NCBI GenBank assembly: GCA_016712375.1
Contig: JADJRE010000003.1
Location: 62,001 to 126,000 of the forward strand
DNA length: 64,000 nucleotides
Source of the DNA: Rhodospirillales bacterium
GTDB lineage: Bacteria > Pseudomonadota > Alphaproteobacteria > Rhodospirillales > Defluviicoccaceae
Direction: 5' to 3'
A program made the position numbers and the translations under genes. The notes under the pieces were generated by a model, which saw only the letters and a program-made list of their open reading frames with translations, did not search any database and was not told the origin of the DNA. Below, in pieces: positions 33,170 to 40,900 of the stretch (position 1 is its first letter; each line of letters starts with the position of its first letter).

Positions 33170-33202
33170 CGTGCCTGCTCCTTGCCCCCGCCATCGAGGC
33201 GC

Positions 33203-33394
33203 TCAACCCGCCGGCCGGCCGACGTATGGCGCGGATCGCTCTTTCACCCGTCCGCCGAACTCCGCGACCGGCCGGCCGGCACTGTCGACCTCGATCTCGG
33301 TGACCAGCAGGGTGAAGACGCAGCGTGTCAGCATGCAGGCGCAGATGGCTGCCGCACCGGTGAAGACGCATTCGGGAGGAGGGGAGCAAGTCAT
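33203..33394 (-). CDS. Small Cys-rich ORF upstream of membrane protein gene
   Basis: A 63-residue frame with a strong ribosome site (AAGGAAGAAG) just before its ATG. It begins MTCSPPPECVFTGAAAICAC with a short hydrophobic middle and ends about 30 bp before the next leftward gene. The Cys content and site favour translation, but no family is recognised. Confidence 0.4.
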   Translation of the reverse strand: MTCSPPPECVFTGAAAICACMLTRCVFTLLVTEIEVDSAGRPVAEFGGRVKERSAPYVGRPAG

Positions 33395-33598
33395 CGCTTC
33401 TTCCTTTCAGCAGACGGTTCGATCGATCGAACCGTTGCCCGTCGGCGAGACCGGAGGGTCCGGGGAGGTGCGCAATCGAGGGTGACCGGGTTGCGCGCGA
33501 GCGTGGCCTCTGGCCATGCGAAGCGGGCGGCCCTGTCGCCCGGCAGAGTGCGTACCCGGGGGAGGGAGGCAGCGCCTCCCTGGCCCCCGCTGCTTCTG

Positions 33599-35362
33599 CT
33601 ATCGCTCCAGCACGAAATCATCGCCGCGCCCGCGATCCTTGCCGCGCGCTTGCCCGGCACGCTTCTTCGCCTTCGCCCGTTCGGCCTGCTCGTCTGCCGG
33701 TTCCGCCTCACGAACCGCCGCCTCTCGTTGCTGCCCCGGCTCGCGCTCCATCGCCCGGCGCTGTTCGTTCTGCCGCAGCCGCTCCAACTCGGCATCGACG
33801 AAGCGCACGTCGGTTCCGGCCCGGCCGGCGGTGCAGGCGATGGCTGCCTTGAACTCCTCGCTGCCGTGCACCCGCAGCTCCCGGCCGAAACGCTCGCGGG
33901 CAAGTTCCAGCGCCAGCCGGCGGGCCGCTTCGGTCTCGCCGCGGACCTTCACGGTCCTGGCGGTATCGACGACGAGTCCGCCGTCGGCGAAGCTGTAGAG
34001 GACATGGCCGTTCGCCTGGACGGACCGCTTGGCGTGCTTCAGCAGCACGTCCCGGCCGCGAGCCGGATCGGCGCCTCGCAACTCGTCTTCCAGGCTCGCG
34101 GCCCGCGTCTCGCGAGAGCGGAGCGCGGACAGCGCGGCGACGTCGCCTTCGCCGGCCCTGGCGCGCAGCCAGTCTTCCCACTTCTCGACTGGGTGAGCGG
34201 CTTTCAGCTTCTCCCGAGCGGCCCGCTGCTCGACGATCCGCTGGGCGTGCGCCGCATCGCGCAGCTCGCCGACGCACCGCACGTTGCGACGGCGGGCGCG
34301 CCGTGCGCCACCGTTCAGCGCGCGTTCCTGGCGCATCCGGTCGGCGTAGAACTCGCGCAGCGCCCGAGTGTGCGCCGCCTGCCGTTCGCGCAAGGCGGCG
34401 AGCTCGAGATTGCGAGCCGCCGTCGCCGCCGCGCGCTCGGCGAGATACCGATCGTAGAGCGCACCTTTGGCCGGCCCGGTGCTGTCGGCCGCCGGCTCTT
34501 CCCGGCCGCGAGCCTGCCCGTCGGCCGCCGGCGGCCGCTCCTGGCCGCGCTCATGCCCGTGACCCGGCGGCTGGTACGGCCCGAGCCGATCCTCCAGGCG
34601 GTTCTTCCCCAGTTCGCGACGCACGCGCGAGGCGCGGACGTGCAGCTTGGCGTTGTCGAGCGAGCCGACCACCAGGCCGTCGCCGCGCGGTTTGATCGCA
34701 AGCCCGTGCTGGGCGGCGACCCGGTGCAGCTCGTCCCAGGTCTTCGCCGCGACCAACTCGTCGGCGACCGTCTGCGCGCGTTCCTGCAAGCTGGCGGCGT
34801 GCGCCCGGCCGGTGCCGCGCTCGTGGTTGGTCGGTGCGAGCCCCAGTTCGCGTTCCAGCTCGGCCGCGACCGCCATCACCTTGGCGTAGTCGTGCCGCGG
34901 CCGGTGGTTCTTCATGTCCGGCGCCGACGCGGTGGCGATGGCGACGTGCCGGTGCAGGTGTTCCTTGCTGTTGTGCGTGACGCTGATCCGCTGGCAGTCA
35001 CCAAGCCCCAAGGCGTCGACGATCCGCTGTTCCGCCTGCTCGAACTGCCGAGGCGCGAGGCTTTCGCCCGGCTGCAGGCTGATGACGAAGTGATAGACCT
35101 TCGGCGCCAGGCTGCCGATGCAGCGATCGTTCGCCGCCATCGCCTCCTTGACGGCGAGGCCGACGTCGTCGGCGCCATGGCGGGTGTTGGTCACGCGGAC
35201 GTCGGTGACGATTTCGCCGCGGGCCGTCTGCTTGCCGAGCACGTAACTCGACAAGCGTTCCCAGGCGGCGGGATCGACGCCGCGCTCGGCGCCGACGACG
35301 TAGCGCGCGAGATTGCCGAAGCCGGCCGCGCCCTTCGGCTCGGGAATGATTTCGACGATCAC
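33599..35362 (-). CDS. traI: MOBP relaxase TraI (RP4 type)
   Basis: Nicks oriT and carries the transferred strand covalently into the recipient. From GTG 35362 the product has 587 residues. The N-terminal relaxase domain aligns well with RP4 TraI: catalytic Tyr21 in NLARYVVGAE, TDVRVTNTRHG, KVYHFVISLQPGE, RISVTHNSKEHLHRHVAIA (the His triad, about residues 128-140) and LERELGLAPTNHE. The C-terminal half is a charged Arg/Glu-rich helical region without primase or helicase motifs. The GTG overlaps the upstream accessory gene stop by 4 bp (GTGA). The frame is open further upstream to 35785, but the family sequence starts here. Confidence 0.92.
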   Translation of the reverse strand: MIVEIIPEPKGAAGFGNLARYVVGAERGVDPAAWERLSSYVLGKQTARGEIVTDVRVTNTRHGADDVGLAVKEAMAANDRCIGSLAPKVYHFVISLQPGESLAPRQFEQAEQRIVDALGLGDCQRISVTHNSKEHLHRHVAIATASAPDMKNHRPRHDYAKVMAVAAELERELGLAPTNHERGTGRAHAASLQERAQTVADELVAAKTWDELHRVAAQHGLAIKPRGDGLVVGSLDNAKLHVRASRVRRELGKNRLEDRLGPYQPPGHGHERGQERPPAADGQARGREEPAADSTGPAKGALYDRYLAERAAATAARNLELAALRERQAAHTRALREFYADRMRQERALNGGARRARRRNVRCVGELRDAAHAQRIVEQRAAREKLKAAHPVEKWEDWLRARAGEGDVAALSALRSRETRAASLEDELRGADPARGRDVLLKHAKRSVQANGHVLYSFADGGLVVDTARTVKVRGETEAARRLALELARERFGRELRVHGSEEFKAAIACTAGRAGTDVRFVDAELERLRQNEQRRAMEREPGQQREAAVREAEPADEQAERAKAKKRAGQARGKDRGRGDDFVLER

Positions 35363-35643
35363 AGCGGCGCGATCGGCGCGATGCGCGCCTCGATCCAGAG
35401 CTGGGCGGCAATGACGGGTTCCGTCTGTGGCAGCTTGCGTAGTGCCGAGAGCGCCGTCGTCAGCGCCGCCACCGCCTCGGCATCGGCGATTGCCACACTC
35501 TGCCGGGCGGACGGCAATCGCCTCGCCAGCGCGGCGCTGCGCACGAACGCCGAGACAGTCATCCCGCTCTCGACGGCCTTGGCTCTGATTGCAAGGCCGT
35601 CTTCTACTGCAACCCTGAGCTTGATGATCGTGTCTTTCGCCAC
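35359..35643 (-). CDS. Relaxosome accessory protein (TraJ/MobC-like)
   Basis: GTG 35643 has a very strong ribosome site (GAGGGAGGGG) and gives 94 residues: VAKDTIIKLRVAVEDGLAIR, then ESGMTVSAFVRSAALARRL, a ribbon-helix-helix pattern as in MobC/TraJ oriT-binding proteins. It lies between the presumptive oriT and the relaxase gene, as traJ does in RP4, and overlaps traI by 4 bp. It probably binds oriT and recruits TraI. Confidence 0.82.
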   Translation of the reverse strand: MAKDTIIKLRVAVEDGLAIRAKAVESGMTVSAFVRSAALARRLPSARQSVAIADAEAVAALTTALSALRKLPQTEPVIAAQLWIEARIAPIAPL

Positions 35644-35901
35644 CAGTCCCCTCCCTCGCAGCGTCGAGCGGCAAAGCCGCGCAGTAAGCCACTTGCTGTG
35701 GCCACACAGCATACCTTGCCATCTGCTTTTTTGGCGAGAATGATTGAGAAGGAATGAGAAAACTAAAGAACCCTTGAGATACCACATATAGTCGGATTAT
35801 ACATCTGTTACACTGAAATTCTCACGATTTATCATCGTCTATCGAAATTTTCGACAACTTCTCGTTGCGCGCCGGTCGATCTGTGAAAGATAACACCGCG
35901 C
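35644..35901. other. Presumptive oriT region between traJ and traK
   Basis: An AT-rich intergenic stretch between two divergent transfer operons, as in RP4, where oriT lies at exactly this place. It contains TGCTGTG-gcca-CACAGCA (35694-35711), a TCGAAATTTTCGA palindrome (35842-35854) and a cluster of GAGAA/GAATGAGAA repeats near 35746-35762. No canonical RP4 nic sequence was found by eye, so the nick site is not assigned. Confidence 0.6.
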
Positions 35902-36129
35902 GTGGCCTTTCAACCGGTATCGAAAGAAATAGATGCCGCGATGACAGGCGGTTTGCACGGCATCGCGATCTACGACGAGCTTCGTGACCGGCTGGGCATG
36001 GCGTACCCGACATTCTGCCGGTATGTGAAAACGCTCGAACTGGAGTCGACTCCGGCCGCGCTAACCCGCCCCGATCGAACAAGGCCGAAAGAGGGTCATA
36101 AGGGGCCCGGTCACACCCCGGCCAGCTAG
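35902..36129 (+). CDS. Small TraK-like oriT-binding protein
   Basis: GTG 35902 gives 75 residues. The core VSKEIDAAMTGGLHGIAIYD, then LRDRLGMAYPTFCRYVKTLE follows the pattern of TraK/DUF5338 relaxosome proteins, a short HTH with YxxFxRYV. The tail is Lys/Arg/Pro rich. It is the first gene of the rightward operon beside oriT, the traK place in RP4. The start codon is uncertain; ATG 35941 is an alternative. Confidence 0.6.
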   Translation: MAFQPVSKEIDAAMTGGLHGIAIYDELRDRLGMAYPTFCRYVKTLELESTPAALTRPDRTRPKEGHKGPGHTPAS

Positions 36130-36172
36130 TGGCCACCTTCACCCACCACCAGCCCCACAGAGGATACGTCCA

Positions 36173-37017
36173 ATGCCGAACGACGACGGATCACCACCAG
36201 CCGCCGGAGGGCAGCAGTCCGGCTTCGCCGGACACAAGACCTCGCCGACGAAGAGGAGGTCAAACACCCACCTCGGCGAGCCAAACCCAAAGCGCCGAAC
36301 AGTCTCGCTGGTCCTTCAAGGAAAGGGCGGCTGTGGAAAAGACCTTGATCGCGTCGATGCTGGCGCAGAGCCTGAAGGCGACCGGCGAACCGCTGGTTTG
36401 CCTCGACACCGATCCGGTGAACAAGTCGTTCAGCGCCATCACCTCACTGGGTGTCGAGCGAGTGGAATTGCTCAACGGTGACGCCGTCAACGTCGAAGCG
36501 ATGAACGACGTCATGTCGCGGATCGCCGAGGAAGACACCAACGTCGTCATGGACAACGGAGCGGCCTCGTTTCTGCCGCTGCTGACCTATCTGCTCGACA
36601 CCGGGCTGCTCGACTGGCTCGCCGCCAAGGGCAAGCGGATCGTCGTGCACGCGCCGATCATCGGCACGGAGGCACTGGCGGACACCGCCTTGTCGCCTGC
36701 GAGATGATGACCGGGAAGTTGCCTGCGCACGTCGAAATCGTCCCCTGGCTCAACCCGTACTTCGCACCGCTGGTGACGAACGAAGGGACGCCGTTCGAGG
36801 ACACGGATCTGTTTCAGCACTGTGCCGCGCGCTTCGCCGCGACGATCCGCATCCCCGAACTGAACCCGCGGTACAGCGGCGCGTGTGTGAAGAAGATGAC
36901 CAAGGCGGCGATGACGTTCGACGACGCCCGCGCCTCCCAGCATTTTCCGTGATCTCGAAGATGTTGCTCGAACAGGCGTGGTCGGGGATCAACACGCAGA
37001 TCGAGGGGGTGGTGTAG
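36173..37017 (+). pseudogene. traL: traL-like MinD-type ATPase gene broken by frameshifts
   Basis: Pieces of a TraL protein (ParA/MinD-like ATPase of the RP4 Tra1 region) occur in three successive frames. The first, from ATG 36173, carries RTVSLVLQGKGGCGKD (Walker A). The second, from about 36330, reads TLIASMLAQSLKATGEPLVC, DTDPVNKSF and NVVMDNGAASFLPLLTYLL. From about 36700 comes VEIVPWLNPYFAPLVTNEG. A last shift near 36945 gives FSVISKMLLEQAWSGINTQI and the stop at 37015-37017. Each junction needs only a one-base change. The intact product would be about 280 residues. Confidence 0.75.
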
Positions 37018-37577
37018 TGGACAGGAATATCGTTCAGGCAGCGATCGACAGGCACTGCGTGCCATCCGCATCCGTGAACCCGGAAACCGACATCGTGTTC
37101 GCCCTGTCCGGTGCTGGCGGATTAATGAACGAGCGCGCCATGCCGGTCACTGCAGGACACGCCACCGACGAAGCCGCGCTGCGACGCATGGCGCGGGAAG
37201 CAATTGCCGAGCAGCTACCGCCGGCGATCGAGCGGGCGATGGCCGAGCGTCTGCAGGAGACGCCGGCCGAACGTCCGCGGCGACGCCCGCATCCGCTGAT
37301 GCCGCCGGGCGGTTGGACCGACGAGACGTACCAGATCGCCGCCGCCGTCGAGCGGGAGCGGCGGTTCGGGCCCGCGACACCACCGCCGCCGCCGCTGCCG
37401 GCGACGCATGAAGACGAGATGGTCGGCGTCGTGCCGACCATGCGGGAGACGCTCGCGATCATCTGGGCGTGGTTGCGCTTTCGCCGCACGCCGACGCCGA
37501 GCCCGGAGGTGATCGAGCGGGAGTTGTGTCGCCGGAAGTGGAAAGAAGCCAGCCGCGCCGCAGCGCGCCGCAGGTAG
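37017..37577 (+). CDS. Hypothetical protein in the traM position
   Basis: GTG 37017 overlaps the traL stop by one base (TAGTG) and gives 186 residues. The protein is hydrophilic, with an acidic/helical middle (AALRRMAREAIAEQLPPAIE), a Pro run (ATPPPPPLPAT) and a basic C-terminus. A short hydrophobic stretch near the end (LAIIWAWLRF) might touch the membrane. In RP4 this place is held by traM, but I see no convincing similarity. Function unknown. Confidence 0.6.
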   Translation: MDRNIVQAAIDRHCVPSASVNPETDIVFALSGAGGLMNERAMPVTAGHATDEAALRRMAREAIAEQLPPAIERAMAERLQETPAERPRRRPHPLMPPGGWTDETYQIAAAVERERRFGPATPPPPPLPATHEDEMVGVVPTMRETLAIIWAWLRFRRTPTPSPEVIERELCRRKWKEASRAAARRR

Positions 37578-37721
37578 GAAACAGCGACCCGCCGGGGATG
37601 GTTTGGAGGACGACCCTGGCGAGCCGCTGCACGTCATCTGCCCCAGCAAGGGAGACTACGTCCTTGATAAACTATACGAACCAATGGGGTCGGGGGCAAG
37701 AGAGCGGCCGCTCTCGCTCTG

Positions 37722-39408
37722 GTGGCCGGTACCAGCGCCCTCGGCAGCGCCGCGGCAACGCAGTACATCGCTGCCCGGACAGGCTACGCCACCGGCCTCG
37801 GTTCACCGCTGCTGACCGTGGCAGACGTGCCGTTCTACCCGCCATGGAAATGGTTCGAGTGGATGCAGGCGCCGTGGGCGCCGGACGCCTATCAGACGTT
37901 CGTGCGGGTGAAGCTGACGGCCATGGGAGGGCTCGTCGGCACGGCCGTCGGTCTGCTGCTGTGGCGGACACGACGATCCTGGCGGCCGAAGCGGTACCCC
38001 GAGCTGCACGGCACCGCCCGGTTCGCCCTGGCGCCGGAAATCGAACGGGCCGGCCTGTTCGCCGGGCACGGCGTACACCTCGGCGGCTGGCGTGACCGGC
38101 GCCGCCGGCTGAGGACGCTGCGGCAGGACGGCCCGGAGCACGTGGCGATCATCGCTCCCACCCGGAGCGGCAAGGGCACCGGCGTGATCGTACCGACGCT
38201 GCTGAACTGGCGCGCGAGTTCGATCGTCTACGACGAGAAGGGCGAGCTGGCGGCGATCACCGGCGGCTGGCAGGCGAGCATCGGCACGCGGATGATCCGT
38301 TTCCAGCCGGGCGCCGCCAGCGGCTGCCATCGGTTCAACTTTCTCGACGCCGTGCAGGGTCGGCACGGCGTTCGAGGTGGCCGACGCGCAGGACATCGCC
38401 CTGCTGCTGGTCGACCGTGACGGCAAGGGCGTCGATCGGGACCATTGGAAGTCGACGGCGTATCAGCTTCTCGCCGGCCTGATCCTGCACACGCTGCATC
38501 AGGACCCCGGCGCCTGCCTCGCGGACGTCGCCTGCGAGCTGTCGATGCCCGGACGCGAGCCGGAGGATCTGTTCGCGGACATGGCGGCGTCGCCTTATCC
38601 GTTCGTCGCCATCACCGGACAGGCGTGCGTCTCCCGGCACCCGAAAGAGCAGGGATCGGTCACCAGCACCGCGGCGATCGCGCTCGAACTGTTCACCGAC
38701 CCGCTGATCGCGGCGAACACGCGGCGCAGCGACTTCGCCATCGGCGAACTGATGAACGACGCGGCGCCGGCGGCGCTCTACATCGTCACGCCCGGCGCCG
38801 ACAAGCTGCGGCTGCGGCCGTTGGTCCGGCTGCTGCTGGCTTCCGCCATGCGCACGCTGCTGGGGGCCGAGGTTCGCTTCGAAGACGGCCGGCCGTTGCC
38901 GGTGCATCGGCATCGGCTGCTGATGGTGCTCGACGAGTTTCCGTCGCTCGGCCGGCTCGACGTGATCGAGGACGCCCTGCCGAAATGTGCCGGCTACGGC
39001 ATCAAGGTGCTGCTCGTGGCGCAGGACCGCGACCAGATCGTCGGTGCCTACGGGGCGACCGAAAGCATCCTGGCAAACTGTCACGTCCGTGTCTGCTATG
39101 CGCCCAACAGCGTTGTGACCGCCGAGTGGATCAGCAAGATGGCCGGCGAAGGCACGGTCGTGCGCGAGGTGCTGAGCGAGAGCGGTACCCGGCTCGGCGC
39201 GCTGTCGAACGTCAACCGCTCGCTGCACGAGTCGCGGCGGCCGTTGCTGACGGCGGACGAAGTGATGCGGCTCCGCATGACCGGTCCGGAGGGACCGGGC
39301 GAGCTGCTGCTGTTCGCCGGCGGTCTGCATCCGATCCGTGGCGAGCAGACGCCCTACTATCTCGATCCTGAGCTGTCACGCCGCGCCTCGCTGGCGGTGC
39401 CGGGATGA
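37722..39408 (+). pseudogene. traG: Type IV coupling protein TraG (VirD4) with frameshift
   Basis: The T4 coupling protein delivers the relaxosome to the channel. The first part (to about 38356) shows two membrane segments and Walker A in HVAIIAPTRSGKGTGVIVPT. The second frame (from about 38360) continues with EVADAQDIALLLVDRDGKG, Walker B LLMVLDEFPSLGRLD and the typical IKVLLVAQDRDQIVGAYGA. One extra A near 38356 explains the break: removing it restores VGTAFEVADAQD. The N-terminus may hide a second indel in a G5 run near 37691; an ATG at 37684 would then be the start. The stop overlaps traF as ATGA. Confidence 0.88.
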
Positions 39409-39941
39409 ATCGCTCGCGGAAGACGGCCGCCGTCGTCGTCGCGCTCGCCGCGTTCGGCGGCGTGGCCACCGTGGCCGTGGAACGAGCAGGCTGGCGCTGG
39501 AACTCGACCGAGAGCGCACCCGTCGGGCTGTGGCAGGTGGTTCCGCGGGCGCCGACCGTTGGTGCCTGGGTCTCGTTCTGCCCGCCGACCGACCAGACGT
39601 TCCAGGGGTTCAAGGCGCGCGGCTACATCCACGGTGGCCCGTGCCCCGGCGACCTGCAACGGCTGTTGAAGCCGGTGGTCGCCAGGGCGGGCGACGTCGT
39701 CACCGTCGCCGAGGACGGCGTGACGGTGAACGGCGCGCTGCTGCCGGATACCGAGCCGCACACGCAGGACAGCCGGGGACGGCCGTTGGTGCCCCGCGTC
39801 GTCGTGCAGGTCGTCGTCGAACCGGGCGACCTGTGGGTGGTCTCCAACCATTCGCCGCTGTCGGTCGATTCACGCTACTTCGGACCGATCCGGGCGGCAT
39901 CCGTCGAAGGCGCCGTCGTGCCGGTATGGGTAGGACGATGA
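39405..39941 (+). CDS. traF: Conjugal transfer peptidase TraF (S26C family)
   Basis: Signal-peptidase-like enzyme that in RP4 cyclises the TrbC pilin. The 178-residue product has one N-terminal membrane helix. The serine motif STESAPVGLW places the nucleophile at Ser37, and the basic residue is Lys89 in LLKPVVARAGDVV. These are the same numbers I recall for RP4 TraF. DSRYFGPI near the C-terminus is also family-typical. It overlaps traG and the next gene by 4 bp each. Confidence 0.92.
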   Translation: MNRSRKTAAVVVALAAFGGVATVAVERAGWRWNSTESAPVGLWQVVPRAPTVGAWVSFCPPTDQTFQGFKARGYIHGGPCPGDLQRLLKPVVARAGDVVTVAEDGVTVNGALLPDTEPHTQDSRGRPLVPRVVVQVVVEPGDLWVVSNHSPLSVDSRYFGPIRAASVEGAVVPVWVGR

Positions 39942-40564
39942 CGGCGAGGGGAGTGTCGCTCGCCGTGGCACTCCTGGCGGCGGCGTCGCCCGCGGCGGCG
40001 CTGACGCTCTCGGCCGAGGACGTGGCTGCGATCGGCCGGGTGAGCATCGCCGAAGCGGGCAACCAGTCGGACGCCGGCCTTGCCGCGGTGATCGACGTCA
40101 TCTTGCACCGGGCGGCGAGCGGCGGGTTCGGAGGAGGCGTGCAGGGCGTGCTGGATGCGCCGCGGCAGTTCGAGCCGGTGAGCAGGGTGGGCGGCTCCTG
40201 GCGGAACCTGCCGCCGCCGTCACCGGAGCAGCGGATCAGGATCGCGACGATCCTCTCTCTGAAGGCGGACGGCGTCCTCGGCGACGTGTCGCAGGGCGGG
40301 CTGTACTTTCAGAACGAGGCGATCGTCCGCAAACGTGCCGCCGCGGGCCAGGTCAGATCGTCGCTGGTGGGGTTCGGCGGCATGCCGGTCACCGTCCGGA
40401 TCGGAGAGCACACGTTCTATCGGTCGGCCCAGCCGGCCGAGGCGGTGCCGGCCGTCGCCGTGCCCGCGGTGTCGGCAGCGCCGGTTGCTGGCCGCAGCGC
40501 GCCGGCCGACGACTATGCCGCCGCCGTGCAGAAGACCCTCGGCGGTGGCGAACTGCCGGAGTGA
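39938..40564 (+). CDS. SleB-type cell-wall hydrolase
   Basis: Exported protein of 208 residues with signal peptide (SLAVALLAAASPAAALT). The hydrolase_2/SleB domain includes RVSIAEAGNQSDAGLAAVID, where the Glu is the likely catalytic acid, and DAPRQFEPVS. The C-terminus is an Ala/Pro-rich tail. It would cut peptidoglycan to let the transfer machinery pass, the job done by VirB1/TrbN-type enzymes in other systems. It is co-translated with traF. Confidence 0.82.
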   Translation: MTARGVSLAVALLAAASPAAALTLSAEDVAAIGRVSIAEAGNQSDAGLAAVIDVILHRAASGGFGGGVQGVLDAPRQFEPVSRVGGSWRNLPPPSPEQRIRIATILSLKADGVLGDVSQGGLYFQNEAIVRKRAAAGQVRSSLVGFGGMPVTVRIGEHTFYRSAQPAEAVPAVAVPAVSAAPVAGRSAPADDYAAAVQKTLGGGELPE

Positions 40565-40900
40565 TACTGGCTGGGCGTGAGGATGCGTAATGATGCGCGG
40601 TTCGACGCGGCCAGATCCGACGCACACTGTTTGGAAGGGCCCTGCTCGGGCGGCTCCAGCAGGACCAGGTGAGCGTGGGTAGTGTCGCCGCCGGCAACTG
40701 CGCGAGCTCAGGCAGAAGCCTTACGAGGGGCGAGAACTGGAACCTATTTCGGTCCTTGCGGCAGCTGACCGTGCCGCTTGCCCGCAGTTGGGAAGCCGAC
40801 TGCGGCATGCGCGCTTCGGGCCGAAGATCGCATTAGTGGAACAGTATCCATTGCAATTCTGCTAATATGCGATGCAGGAAGCTGCTGTCGAAGGGACACG
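40565..40900. other. Spacer between transfer genes and GGDEF relic
   Basis: No gene is supported. The last 50 bases are AT-richer (GGAACAGTATCCATTGCAAT, TAATAT) and may hold the promoter of the following gene. This marks the boundary between the compact transfer region and the decaying accessory region. Confidence 0.4.

Noticed and set aside
32783..35743. 986-codon plus-strand frame opposite the relaxase
   Set aside because: The relaxase on the other strand shows catalytic motifs; this frame has none.
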